Below are positions 1-12,000 of a stretch of 64,000 bases of DNA, one piece after another. The position numbers and the translations under genes were made by a program. Source of the DNA: Styela clava. Its lineage: Eukaryota; Chordata; Ascidiacea; Stolidobranchia; Styelidae. The stretch lies in the NCBI RefSeq assembly GCF_964204865.1, contig NC_135264.1:7284001-7348000 (forward strand), written 5' to 3'. The stretch's first letter is position 1. The number at the start of each line of letters is the position of its first letter. Below the pieces are notes generated by a model, which was given only the letters and a program-made list of their open reading frames with translations, was not told the origin of the DNA and did no database searches.

Positions 1-40
1 TTGCATGGGTGACCGGCTGGGAATACCGAGTGTCGTAGGC
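1..40 (+). rRNA. 5S rRNA gene, 3' part cut by the window edge
   Basis: The window opens inside a 5S gene. The sequence covers gene positions 79 to 118, including the box C region and the 3' strand of the closing helix, and is followed by five T residues that can act as the Pol III terminator. It matches the complete copies downstream apart from ordinary array polymorphism. Confidence 0.9.
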
Positions 41-122
41 TTTTTGTCGCCGTTTCATTCGATTTTGCTCTGTTTTCCAACAACTGCGAAATACAAATAG
101 CCGAATAGACTACTACTTTATC

Positions 123-1838
123 GCCTACAACCATACCACGTTGAATGCACCCGTTATCGTTCGATCTCGGAAGTTAAGCAATGTCAGGCTCGGTTAGTAC
201 TTGCATGGGTGACCGGCTGGGAATACCGAGTGTCGTAGGCTTTTCGTCGCCGTTTCATTCGATTTTGCTCTGTTTTCCAACAACTGCGAAATACAAATAG
301 CCGAATAGACTACTACTTTATCGCCTACAACCATACCACGTTGAATGCACCCGATCTCGTTCGATCTCGGAAGTTAAGCAATGTCGGGCTCGGTTAGTAC
401 TTGCATGGGTGACCGACTGGGAATACCGAGTGTCGTAGGCTTTTCGTCGCCGTTTCATTCGATTTTGCTCTGTTTTCCAACAACTGCGAAATACAAATAG
501 CCGAATAGACTACTACTTTATCGCCTACAACCATACCACGTTGAATGCACCCGATCTCGTTCGATCTCGGAAGTTAAGCAATGTCGGGCTCGGTTAGTAC
601 TTGCATGGGTGACCAGCTGGGAATACCGAGTGTCGTAGGCTTTTCGTCGCCGTTTCATTCGATTTTGCTCTGTTTTCCAACAACTGTGAAATACAAATAG
701 CCGAATAGACTACTACTTTATCGCCTACAACCATACCACGTTGAATGCACCCGATCTCGTTCGATCTCGGAAGTTAAGCAATGTCGGGCTCGGTTAGTAC
801 TTGCATGGGTGACCGGCTGGGAATACCGAGTGTCCCAGGCTTTTCGTCGCCGTTTCGTTCGATTTTGCTCTGCTTTCCAACAACTGCGAAATACAAATAG
901 CCGAATAGACTACTACTTTATCGCCTACAACCATACCACGTTGAATGCACCCGATATCGTCGATCTCGGAAGTTAAGCAATGTCGGGTTCGGTTAGTACT
1001 TGCATGGGTGACCGGGTGGGAATACCGAGTGTCGTAAGCTTTTCGTCGTCGTTTCATTCGATTTTGCTGTGTTTTCTAACAACTGCGAAATACAAATAGC
1101 CGAATAGACTACTACTTCATCGCCTACAACCATACCACGTTGAATGCTCCCGATCTTGTTCGATCTCGGAAGTTAAGCAATGTCGGGCTTGGTTTGTACT
1201 TGCATGGGTGACCGGCTGGGAATACCGAGTGTCGTGGCTTTTCGTCGCCGTTTCATTCGATTTTGCTCTGTTTTCTAACAACTGCGAAATATAAATAGCC
1301 GAATAGACTACTACTTTATAGCCTACAACCATACCACGTTGAATGCACCCGATCTCGTTCGATCTCGGAAGTTAAGCAATGTCGGGCTCGGTTAGTACTT
1401 GCATGGGTGACCGGCTGGGAATACCGAGTGTCGTAGGCTTTTTGTCGCCGTTTCACTCGATTTTGCTCTGTTTTCCAACAACTGCGAAATACAAATAGCC
1501 GAATACACTACTACTTTATCGCCTACAACCATACCACGTTGAATGCACCCGTTATCGTTCGATCTCGGAAGTTAAGCAATGTCGGGCTCGGTTAGCACTT
1601 GCATGGGTGACCGGCTGGAAATACCGAGTGTCGTAGGCTTTTCGTCGCCGTTTCATTCGATTTTGCTCTGTTTTCCAACAACTGCGAAATACAAATAGCC
1701 GAATAGACTACTACTTTATCGCCTACAACCATACCACGTTGAATGCACCCGATCTCGTTCGATCTCGGAAGTTAAGCAATGTCGGGCTCGGTTAGTACTT
1801 GCATGGGTGACCTGCTGAGAATACCGAGTGTCGTAGGC
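123..1838 (+). rRNA. 5S rRNA genes, array block 1 (nine copies)
   Basis: Nine 5S genes start at 123, 323, 523, 723, 923, 1122, 1321, 1521 and 1721. Each is a Pol III-transcribed gene for the small RNA of the large ribosomal subunit. The 118-nt sequence has the metazoan 5S landmarks: GCCTAC at the 5' end pairing with GTAGGC at the 3' end, CATACCACG, a box A of the form AGTTAAGCAATGTCG, GGTTAGTACTTG and the box C GGGTGACCGGCTGGGAATACC. The copies at 923 and 1122 are 117 nt long because each has lost one base. The copy at 723 ends CCCAGGC instead of CGTAGGC, which weakens the terminal helix. Two copies, at 123 and 1521, carry TTATCG in place of ATCTCG near position 32. Confidence 0.95.
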
Positions 1839-4800
1839 TTTTCGTCGCCGTTTCATTCGATTTTGCTCTGTTTTCCAACAACTGCGAAATACAAATAGCC
1901 GAATAGACTACTACTTTATCGCTTACAACCATACCACGTTGAATGCACTCGATCTCGGAAGTTAAGCAATGTCGGGCTCGGTTAGTACTTGCATGGGTGA
2001 CCGGCTGGGAATACCGAGTGTCGTAGGCTTTTTGTCGCCGTTTCTTTCGATTTTGCTCTGTTTTCCAACAACTGCGAATACAAATAGCCGAATAGACTAC
2101 TACTTTATCGCCTACAACCATACCACGTTGAATGCACCCGTTATCGTTCGATCTCGGAAGTTAAGCAATGTGAGGCTCGGTTAGTACTTGCATGGGTGAC
2201 AGGCTGGGAATACCGAGTGTCGTAGGCTTTTCGTCGCCGTTTCATTCGATTTTGCTCTGTTTTCCAACAACTGCGAAATACAAATAGCCGAATAGACTAC
2301 TACTTTATCGCCTACAACCATACCACGTTGAATGCACCCGATCTCGTTCGATCTCGGAAGTTAAGCAATGTCGGGCTCGGTTAGTACTTGCATGGGTGAC
2401 CGGCTGGGAATACCGAGTGTCGTAGGCTTTTTGTCGCCGTTTCATTCGATTTTGCTCTGTTTTCCAACAACTGCGAAATACAAATAGCCGAATAGACTAC
2501 TACTTTATCGCCTACAACCATACCACGTCGAATGCACCCGATCTCGTTCGATCTCGGAAGTTAAGCAATGTCGGGCTCGGTTAGTACTTGCATGGGTGAC
2601 CGGCTGGGAATACCGAGTGTCGTAGGCTTTTCGTCGCCGCTTCATTCGATTTTGCTCTGTTTTCCAACAACTGCAAAATACAAATAGCCGAATAGACTAC
2701 TACTTTATCGCCTACAACCATACCACGTTGAATGCACCCGATCTCGTTCGATCTCGGAAGTTAAGCAATGTCGGGCTCGGTTAGTACTTGCATGGGTGAC
2801 CGGCTGGGAATACCGAGTGTCGTAGGCTTTTCGTCGCCGTTTCATTCGATTTTGCTCTGTTTTCCAACAACTGCGAAATACAAATAACCGAATAGACTAC
2901 TACTTTATTGCCTACAACCATACCACGTTGAATGCACCCGATCTCGTTCGATCTCGGAAGTTAAGCAATGTCGGGCTCGGTTAGTACTTGCTTGGGTGAC
3001 CGGCTGGGAATACCGAGTGGTGTAGGCTTTTCGTCGCCGCTTCATTCGATTTTGCTCTGTTTTCCAACAACTGCAAAATACAAATAGCTGAATAGACTAC
3101 TACTTTATCGCCTACAACCATACCACGTTGAATGCACCCGATCTCGTTCGATCTCGGAAGTTAAGCAATGTCGGGCTCGGTTAGTACTTGCATGGGTGAC
3201 CGGCTGGGAATACCGAATGTCGTAGGCTTTTCGTCGCCGTTTCATTCGATTTTGATCTGTTTTCCAACAACTGCGAAATACAAATAGTCGAATAGACTAC
3301 TACTTTATCGCCTACAACCATACCACGTTGAATGCACCCGATCTCGTTCGATCTCGGAAGTTAAGCAATGTCGGGCTCGGTTAGTACTTGCATGGGTGAC
3401 CGGCTGAGAATACCGAGTGTCGTAGGCTTTTCGTCGCCGTTTCATTCGATTTTGCTCTGTTTTCCAACAACTGCGAAATACAAATAGCCGAATAGACTAC
3501 TACTTTATCGCTTACAACCATACCACGTTGAATGCACTCGATCTCGGAAGTTAAGCAATGTCGGGCTCGGTTAGTACTTGCATGGGTGACCGGCTGGGAA
3601 TACCGAGTGTCGTAGGCTTTTTGTCGCCGTTTCTTTCGATTTTGCTCTGTTTTCCAACAACTGCGAATACAAATAGCCGAATAGACTACTACTTTATCGC
3701 CTACAACCATACCACGTTGAATGCACCCGTTATCGTTCGATCTCGGAAGTTAAGCAATGTGAGGCTCGGTTAGTACTTGCATGGGTGACAGGCTGGGAAT
3801 ACCGAGTGTCGTAGGCTTTTCGTCGCCGTTTCATTCGATTTTGCTCTGTTTTCCAACAACTGCGAAATACAAATAGCCGAATAGACTACTACTTTATCGC
3901 CTACAACCATACCACGTTGAATGCACCCGATCTCGTTCGATCTCGGAAGTTAAGCAATGTCGGGCTCGGTTAGTACTTGCATGGGTGACCGGCTGGGAAT
4001 ACCGAGTGTCGTAGGCTTTTTGTCGCCGTTTCATTCGATTTTGCTCTGTTTTCCAACAACTGCGAAATACAAATAGCCGAATAGACTACTACTTTATCGC
4101 CTACAACCATACCACGTCGAATGCACCCGATCTCGTTCGATCTCGGAAGTTAAGCAATGTCGGGCTCGGTTAGTACTTGCATGGGTGACCGGCTGGGAAT
4201 ACCGAGTGTCGTAGGCTTTTCGTCGCCGCTTCATTCGATTTTGCTCTGTTTTCCAACAACTGCAAAATACAAATAGCCGAATAGACTACTACTTTATCGC
4301 CTACAACCATACCACGTTGAATGCACCCGATCTCGTTCGATCTCGGAAGTTAAGCAATGTCGGGCTCGGTTAGTACTTGCATGGGTGACCGGCTGGGAAT
4401 ACCGAGTGTCGTAGGCTTTTCGTCGCCGTTTCATTCGATTTTGCTCTGTTTTCCAACAACTGCGAAATACAAATAACCGAATAGACTACTACTTTATTGC
4501 CTACAACCATACCACGTTGAATGCACCCGATCTCGTTCGATCTCGGAAGTTAAGCAATGTCGGGCTCGGTTAGTACTTGCTTGGGTGACCGGCTGGGAAT
4601 ACCGAGTGGTGTAGGCTTTTCGTCGCCGCTTCATTCGATTTTGCTCTGTTTTCCAACAACTGCAAAATACAAATAGCTGAATAGACTACTACTTTATCGC
4701 CTACAACCATACCACGTTGAATGCACCCGATCTCGTTCGATCTCGGAAGTTAAGCAATGTCGGGCTCGGTTAGTACTTGCATGGGTGACCGGCTGGGAAT

Positions 4801-4969
4801 ACCGAATGTCGTAGGCTTTTCGTCGCCGTTTCATTCGATTTTGATCTGTTTTCCAACAACTGCGAAATACAAATAGTCGAATAGACTACTACTTTATCGC
4901 CTACAACCATACCACGTTGAATGCACCCGATCTCGTTCGATCTCGGAAGTTAAGCAATGTCGGGCTCGG
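1792..4969 (+). repeat. Tandem duplication in the 5S array, period 1,589 bp
   Basis: Eight consecutive 5S units are present twice, with variants in the same order: the 10-bp-deleted copy, TGTGAGGCTC, GACAGGC, CTTGGGTGACC, GAGTGGTGTAGG and CGAATGTCG. The period is shorter than 1,600 because one unit has the 10-bp deletion and one spacer has lost a base. Confidence 0.9.
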
Positions 4970-5016
4970 TTAGTACTTGCATGGGTGACCGGCTGGGAAT
5001 ACCGAGTGTCGTAGGC
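1921..5016 (+). rRNA. 5S rRNA genes, array block 2 (two sets of eight)
   Basis: Sixteen copies fall into two sets of eight with the same order of variants, 1,589 bp apart. Set 1 starts at 1921, 2110, 2310, 2510, 2710, 2910, 3110 and 3310; set 2 at 3510, 3699, 3899, 4099, 4299, 4499, 4699 and 4899. The first member of each set (1921, 3510) is a 108-nt copy with a 10-bp internal deletion and starts GCTTAC. The sixth (2910, 4499) reads CTTGGGTGACC in box C and GGTGTAGGC at its 3' end. The shared private variants show that one set was copied as a block. The remaining copies look like functional genes. Confidence 0.95.
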
Positions 5017-5867
5017 TTTTCGTCGCCGTTTCATTCGATTTTGCTCTGTTTTCCAACAACTGCGAAATACAAATAGCCGAATAGACTACTACTTTATCGC
5101 CTACAACCATACCACGTTGAATGCACCCGATCTCGTTCGATCTCGGAAGTTAAGCAATGTCGTGCTCGGTTAGTACTTGCATGGGTGACAGGCTGGGAAT
5201 ACCGAGTGTCGTAGGCTTTTTGTCGCCGTTTCATTCGATTTTGCTCTGTTTTCCAACAACTGCGAAATACAAATAGCCGAATAGACTACTACTTTATCGC
5301 CTACAACCATACCACGTTGAATGCACCCGATCTCGTTCGATCTCGGAAGTTAAGCAATGTCGGGCTCGGTTAGTACTTGCATGGTTGACCGGCTGGGAAT
5401 ACCGAGTGTCGTAGGCTTTTCGTCGCCGTTTCATTCGATTTTGCTCTGTTTTCCAACAACTGCGAAATACAAATAGCCGAATAGACTACTACTTTATCGC
5501 CTACAACCATACCACGTTGAATGCACCCGATCTCGTTCGATCTCGGAAGTTAAGCAATGTCGGGCTCGGTTAGTACTTGCATGGGTGACAGGCTGGGAAT
5601 ACCGAGTGTCGAAGGCTTTTTGTCGCCGTTTCATTCGATTTTGCTCTGTTTTCCAACAACTGCGAAATACAAATAGCCGAATAGACTACTACTTTATCGC
5701 CTACAACCATACCACGTTGAATGCACCCGATCTCGTTCGATCTCGGAAGTTAAGCAATGTCGGGCTCGGTTAGTACTTGCATGGTTGACCGGCTGGGAAT
5801 ACCGAGTGTCGTAGGCTTTTCGTCGCCGTTTCATTCGATTTTGCTCTGTTTTCCAACAACTGCGAAA

Positions 5868-5875
5868 TACAAATA
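5868..5875 (+). promoter_or_regulatory. TATA-like upstream element of the 5S genes (reference copy)
   Basis: TACAAATA occupies -31 to -24 relative to the first base of the reference 5S gene. It recurs at the same distance before nearly all other copies, although the rest of the spacer varies. Upstream TATA-like boxes at this distance are known in insect and fungal 5S genes. Its role here is inferred from position and conservation. Confidence 0.6.
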
Positions 5876-5898
5876 GCCGAATAGACTACTACTTTATC

Positions 5899-6016
5899 GC
5901 CTACAACCATACCACGTTGAATGCACCCGATCTCGTTCGATCTCGGAAGTTAAGCAATGTCGGGCTCGGTTAGTACTTGCATGGGTGACCGGCTGGGAAT
6001 ACCGAGTGTCGTAGGC
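5899..6016 (+). rRNA. 5S rRNA, consensus copy used as reference
   Basis: This 118-nt copy carries the majority base at every position I compared and serves as the reference for the array. The first six bases (GCCTAC) pair with the last six (GTAGGC) to close helix I. Box A lies at gene positions 50-64 and box C at 80-97, where they occur in other animal 5S genes that bind TFIIIA. There is no intron or insertion. Position 31 onward holds a short direct repeat, CGATCTCG-TT-CGATCTCG, which is the likely source of the recurring 10-bp deletions elsewhere in the array. Four T residues follow directly. Confidence 0.96.
5948..5995 (+). promoter_or_regulatory. Internal control region of the reference 5S gene
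   Basis: Box A (AGTTAAGCAATGTCG, 5948-5962) and box C (TGCATGGGTGACCGGCTG, 5978-5995) lie inside the gene at gene positions 50-64 and 80-97, matching the type 1 Pol III promoter bound by TFIIIA and TFIIIC. Mutated box C forms occur elsewhere, for example GGTTGACC at 5,384 and CTTGGGTGACC at 2,990. Confidence 0.8.
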
Positions 6017-6020
6017 TTTT
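6017..6020 (+). terminator. Pol III terminator of the reference 5S gene
   Basis: A run of four T follows the last base of the gene, the minimal Pol III stop signal. Other copies have five T (for example 2029-2033), about eight T (11,818-11,825) or only three T (14,223-14,225 and 21,261-21,263). Confidence 0.8.
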
Positions 6021-6098
6021 CGTCGCCGTTTCATTCGATTTTGCTCTGTTTTCCAACAACTGCGAAATACAAATAGCCGAATAGACTACTACCTTATC
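6021..6098 (+). repeat. Typical 5S intergenic spacer
   Basis: After the T-run the spacer reads CGTCGCCGTTTCATTCG, then TTTTGCTCTG, then the TATA-like box, and ends CTACTACTTTATC just before the next gene. It holds no tRNA, spliced-leader RNA or other small RNA gene that I can recognise. Copies differ by single substitutions such as CCGTTTC/CCGCTTC and CTGCGAAA/CTGCAAAA. Confidence 0.85.
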
Positions 6099-9005
6099 GC
6101 CTACAACCATACCACGTCGAATGCACCCGATCTCGTTCGATCTCGGAAGTTAAGCAATGTCGGGCTCGGTTAGTACTTGCATGGGTGACCGGCTGGGAAT
6201 ACCGAGTGTCGTAGGCTTTTCGTCGCCGCTTCATTCGATTTTGCTCTGTTTTCCAACAACTGCAAAATACAAATAGCCGAATAGACTACTACTTTATCGC
6301 CTACAACCATACCACGTTGAATGCACCCGATCTCGTTCGATCTCGGAAGTTAAGCAATGTCGGGCTCGGTTAGTACTTGCTTGGGTGACCGGCTGGGAAT
6401 ACCGAGTGTCGTAGGCTTTTCGTCGCCGCTTCATTCGATTTTGCTCTGTTTTCCAACAACTGCAAAATACAAATAGCTGAATAGACTACTACTTTATCGC
6501 CTACAACCATACCACGTTGAATGCACCCGATCTCGTTCGATCTCGGAAGTTAAGCAATGTCGGGCTCGGTTAGTACTTGCATGGGTGACCGGCTGGGAAT
6601 ACCGAATGTCGTAGGCTTTTCGTCGCCGTTTCATTCGATTTTGCTCTGTTTTCCAACAACTGCGAAATACAAATAGCCGAATAGACTACTACTTTATCGC
6701 CTACAACCATACCACGTTGAATGCACCCGATCTCGTTCGATCTCGGAAGTTAAGCAATGTCGGGCTCGGTTAGTACTTGCATGGGTGACCGGCTGGGAAT
6801 ACCAAGTGTCGTAGGCTTTTCGTCGCCGTTTCATTCGATTTTGCTCTGTTTTCCAACAACTGCGAAATACAAATAGCCGAATAGACTACTACTTTATCGC
6901 CTACAACCATACCACGTTGAATGCACCCGATCTCGTTCGATCTCGGAAGTTAAGCAATGTCGGGCTCGGTTAGTACTTGCATGGGTGACAGGCTGGGAAT
7001 ACCGAGTGTCGTAGGCTTTTTGTCGCCGTTTCATTCGATTTTGCTCTGTTTTCCAACAACTGCGAAATACAAATAGCCGAACAGACTACTACTTTATCGC
7101 CTACAACCATACCACGTTGAATGCACCCGATCTCTTTCGATCTCGAAGTTAAGCAATGTCGGGCTCGGTTAGTACTTGCATGGGTGACCGGCTGGGAATA
7201 CCGAGTGTCGTAGGCTTTTCGTCGCCGTTTCATTCGATTTTGCTCTGTTTTCCAACAACTGCGAAATACAAATAGCCGAATAGACTACTACTTTATCGCC
7301 TACAACCATACCACGTTGAATGCACCCGATCTCGTTCGATCTCGGAAGTTAAGCAATGTCGGGCTCGGTTAGTACTTGCATGGGTGACCGGCTGGGAATA
7401 CCGAGTGTCGTAGGCTTTTTGTCGCCGTTTCACTCGATTTTGCTCTGTTTTCCAACAACTGCGAAATACAAATAGCCGAATACACTACTACTTTATCGCC
7501 TACAACCATACCATGTTGAATGCACCCGTTATCGTTCGATCTCGGAAGTTAAGCAATGTCGGGCTCGGTTAGTACTTGCATGGGTGACCGGCTGGGAATA
7601 CCGAATGTCGTAGGCTTTTCGTCGCCGTTTCATTCGATTTTGCTCTGTTTTCCAACAACTGCGAAATACAAATAGCCGAATAGACTACTACTTTATCGCC
7701 TACAACCATACCACGTTGAATGCACTCGATCTCGGAAGTTAAGCAATGTCGGGCTCGGTTAGTACTTGCATGGGTGACCGGCTGGGAATACCGAGTGTCG
7801 TAGGCTTTTTGTCGCCGTTTCATTCGATTTTGCTCTGTTTTCCAACAACTGCAAAATACAAATAGCCGAATAGACTACTACTTTATCGCCTACAACCATA
7901 CCACGTTGAATGCACCCGTTATCGTTCGATCTCGGAAGTTAAGCAATGTCATGCTCGGTTAGTACTTGCATGGGTGACCGGCTGGGAATACCGAGTGTCG
8001 TAGGCTTTTCGTCGCCGTTTCATTCCATTTTGCTCTGTTTTCCAACAACTGCGAAATACAAATAGCCGAATAGACTACTACTTTATCGCCTACAACCATA
8101 CCACGTTGAATGCACCCGATCTCGTTCGATCTCGGAAGTTAAGCAATGTCGGGCTCGGTTAGTACTTGCATGGGTGACCGGCTGGGAATACCGAGTGTCC
8201 TAGGCTTTTCGTCGCCGTTTCATTCGATTTTGCTCTGATTTCCAACAACTGCGAAATACAAATAGCCGAATAGACTACTACTTTATCGCCTACAACCATA
8301 CCACGTCGAATGCACCCGATCTCGTTCGATCTCGGAAGTTAAGCAATGTCGGGCTCGGTTAGTACTTGCATGGGTGACCGGCTGGGAATACCGAGTGTCG
8401 TAGGCTTTTCGTCGCCGCTTCATTCGATTTTGCTCTGTTTTCCAACAACTGCAAAATACAAATAGCCGAATAGACTACTACTTTATCGCCTACAACCATA
8501 CCACGTTGAATGCACCCGATCTCGTTCGATCTCGGAAGTTAAGCGATGTCGGGCTCGGTTAGTACTTGCATGGGTGACCGGCTGGGAATACCGAGTGTCG
8601 TAGGCTTTTCGTCGCCGTTTCATTCGATTTTGCTCTGTTTTCCAACAACTGCGAAATACAAATAGCCGAATAGACTACTACTTTATTGCCTACAACCATA
8701 CCACGTTGAATGCACCCGATCTCGTTCGATCTCGGAAGTTAAGCGATGTCGGGCTCGGTTAGTACTTGCATGGGTGACCGGCTGGGAATACCGAGTGTCG
8801 TAGGCTTTTCGTCGCCGTTTCATTCGATTTTGCTCTGTTTTCGAACAACTGCGAAATACAAATAGCCGAATAGACTACTACTTTATTGCCTACAACCATA
8901 CCACGTTGAATGCACCCGATCTCGTTCGATCTCGGAAGTTAAGCAATGTCGGGCTCGGTTAGTACTTGCATGGGTGACCGGCCGGGAATACCGAGTGTCG
9001 TAGGC

Positions 9006-9091
9006 CTTTTTTTCGTCGCCGTTCCATTTGTTTTTTCTCTGTTTTCTAACAACTGCAAAATACAAATAGCAGAACAGACTACTACTTTATC
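9006..9091 (+). repeat. Divergent spacer class in the 5S array
   Basis: This spacer has a longer T-run, CCGTTCCATT instead of CCGTTTCATT, a T-rich stretch in place of GATTTTGCTC, and AGCAGAACAGAC in place of AGCCGAATAGAC. It precedes a gene beginning GACTAC. The same linked set of variants recurs around 10,010-10,094, 10,214-10,299, 11,818-11,902, 13,220-13,304 and 14,623-14,704, and in the duplicated block at 18,856-18,940, 20,258-20,342 and 21,661-21,742. It is a second spacer family scattered through the array. Confidence 0.8.
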
Positions 9092-12000
9092 GACTACAAC
9101 CATACCACGTTGAATGCACCCGATCTCGTTCGATCTCGGAAGTTAAGCAATGTCGGGCTCGGTTAGTACTTGCATGGGTGACCGGCTGGGAATACCGAGT
9201 GTCGTAGGCTTTTCGTCGCCGCTTCATTCGATTTTGCTCTGTTTTCCAACAACTGCAAAATACAAATAGCCGAATAGACTACTGCGTTATCGCCTACAAC
9301 CATACCACGTTGAATGCACCCGATCTCGTTCGATCTCGGAAGTTAAGCAATGTCGGGCTCGGTTAGTACTTGCATGGGTGACCGGCTGGGAATACCGAGT
9401 GTCGTAGGCTTTTCGTCGCCGTTTCATTCGATTTTGCTCTGTTTTCCAACAACTGCGAAATACAAATAGCCGAATAGACTACTACTTTATCGCCTACAAC
9501 CATACCACGTTGAATGCACCCGATCTCGTTCGATCTCGGAAGTTAAGCAATGTCGGGCTTGGTTAGTACTTGCATGGGTGACCGGCTGGGAATACCGAGT
9601 GTCGTAGGCTTTTCGTCGCCGTTTCATTCGATTTTGCTCTGTTTTCTAACAGCTGCGAAATACAAATAGCCGAATAGACTACTACTTTATTGTCTACAAC
9701 CATACCACGGTGAATGCACCCGATCTCGTTCGATCTCGGAAGTTAAGCAATGTCGGGCTAGGTTAGTACTTGCATGGGTGACCGGCTGGGAATACCGAGT
9801 GTCGTAGGCTTTTCGTCGCCGTTTCATTCGATTTTGCTCTGTTTTCTAACAACTGCGAAATACAAATAGCCGAATAGACTACTACTTTATTGCCTACAAC
9901 CATACCACGTTGAATGCACCCGATCTCGTTCGATCTCGGAAGTTAAGCAATGTCGGGCTCGGTTAGTACTTGCATGGGTGACCGGCCGGGAATACCGAGT
10001 GTCGTAGGCTTTTTTTTCGTCGCCGTTCCATTCGTTTTTTCTCTGTTTTCTAAAACTGCAAAATACAAATAGCAGAACAGACTACTATTTTATCGACTAC
10101 AACCATACCACGTTGAATGCACACGATCTCGTTCGATCTCGAAAGTTAAGCAATGTCGGGGCTCGGTTAGTACTTGCATGGGTGACCGGCTGGGAATTCC
10201 GAGTGTCGTAGGCTTTTCTTTCGTCGCCGTTCCATTCGTTTTTTCTCTGTTTTCTAACAACTGCAAAATACAAATAGCAGAACAGACTACTACTTTATCG
10301 ACTACAACCATACCACGTTGAATGCACCCGATCTCGTTCGATCTCCGAAGTTAAGCAATGTCGGGCTCGGTTAGTACTTGCATGGGTGACCGACTGGGAA
10401 TACCGAGTGTCGTAGGCTTTTCGTCGCCGCTTCATTCGATTTTGCTCTGTTTTCCAACAACTGCGAAATACAAATAGCCGAATAGACTACTACTTTATCG
10501 CCTACAACCATACCACGTTGAATGCACCCGATCTCGTTCGATCTCCGAAGTTAAGCAATGTCGGGCTCGGTTAGTACTTGCATGGGTGACCGGCTGGGAA
10601 TACCGAGTGTCGTAGGCTTTTCGTCGCCGTTTCATTTGATTTTGCTCTGTTTTCCAACAACTGCAAAATACAAATACCCGAATAGACTACTACTTTATCG
10701 CCTACAACCATACCACGTTGAATGCACCCGATCTCGTTCGATCTCGGAAGTTAAGCAATGTCGGGCTCGGTTAGTACTTGCATGGGTGACCGGCTGGGAA
10801 TACCGAGTGTCGTAGGCTTTTCGTCGCCGTTTCATTCGATTTTGCTCTGTTTTCCAACAACTGCCTAATACAAATAGCCGAATAGACTACTACTTTATCG
10901 CCTACAACCATACCACGTTGAATACACCCGATCTCGTTCGATCTCGGAAGTTAAGCAATGTCGGGCTCGGTTAGTACTTGCATGGGTGACCGGCTGGGAA
11001 TACCGAGTGTCGTAGGCTTTTCGTCGCCGCTTCATTCGATTTTGCTCTGTTTTCCAACAACTGCAAAATACAAATAGCCGAATAGACTACTACTTTATCG
11101 CCTACAACCATACCACGTTGAATGCACCCGATCTCGTTCGATCTCGGAAGTTAAGCAATGTCGGGCTCGGTTAGTACTTGCATGGGTGACCGGCTGGGAA
11201 TACCGAGTGTCGTAGGCTTTTCGTCGCCGTTTCATTCGATTTTGCTCTGTTTTCCAACAACTGCGAAATACAAATAGCCGAATAGACTACTACTTTATCG
11301 CCTACAACCATACCACGTTGAATGCACCCGATCTCGTTCGATCTCGGAAGTTAAGCAATGTCGGGCTTGGTTAGTACTTGCATGGGTGACCGGCTGGGAA
11401 TGCCGAGTGTCGTAGGCTTTTCGTCGCCGTTTCATTCGATTTTGCTCTGTTTTCTAACAGCTGCAAAATACAAATAGCCGAATAGACTACTACTTTATCG
11501 CCTACAACCATATCACGGTGAATGCACCCGATCTCGTTCGATCTCGGAAGTTAAGCAATGTCGGGCTAGGTTAGTACTTGCATGAGTGACCGGCTGGGAA
11601 TACCGAGTGTCGTAGGCTTTTCGTCGCCGTTTCATTCGATTTTGCTCTGTTTTCTAACAACTGCGAAATACAAATAGCCGAATAGACTACTACTTTATTG
11701 CCTACAACCATACCACGTTGAATGCACCCGATCTCGTTCGATCTCGGAAGTTAAGCAATGTCGGGCTCGGTTAGTACTTGCATGGGTGACCGGCTGGGAA
11801 TACCGAGTGTCGTAGGCTTTTTTTTCGTCGCCGTTCCATTCGTTTTTTCTCTGTTTTCTAAAACTGCAAAATACAAATAGCAGAACAGACTACTACTTTA
11901 TCGACTACAACCATACCACGTTGAATGCACCCGATCTCGTTCGATCTCGAAAGTTAAGCAATGTCGGGCTCGGTTAGTACTTGCATGGGTGACCGGCTGG

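Larger units (their letters stand above)
5099..11217 (+). rRNA. 5S rRNA genes, array block 3 (31 copies)
   Basis: Starts are 5099, 5299, 5499, 5699, 5899, 6099, 6299, 6499, 6699, 6899, 7099, 7298, 7498, 7698, 7888, 8088, 8288, 8488, 8688, 8888, 9092, 9292, 9492, 9692, 9892, 10095, 10300, 10500, 10700, 10900 and 11100. Copy 7698 has the 10-bp deletion (108 nt); 7099 has lost one base; 10095 has one extra G. Copies 9092, 10095 and 10300 begin GACTAC instead of GCCTAC and follow a distinct spacer class. Between 5,181 and about 5,980 a two-gene pair is repeated with a 400-bp period: GACAGGC at 5,187 and 5,587, GGTTGACC at 5,384 and 5,784. Confidence 0.95.
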
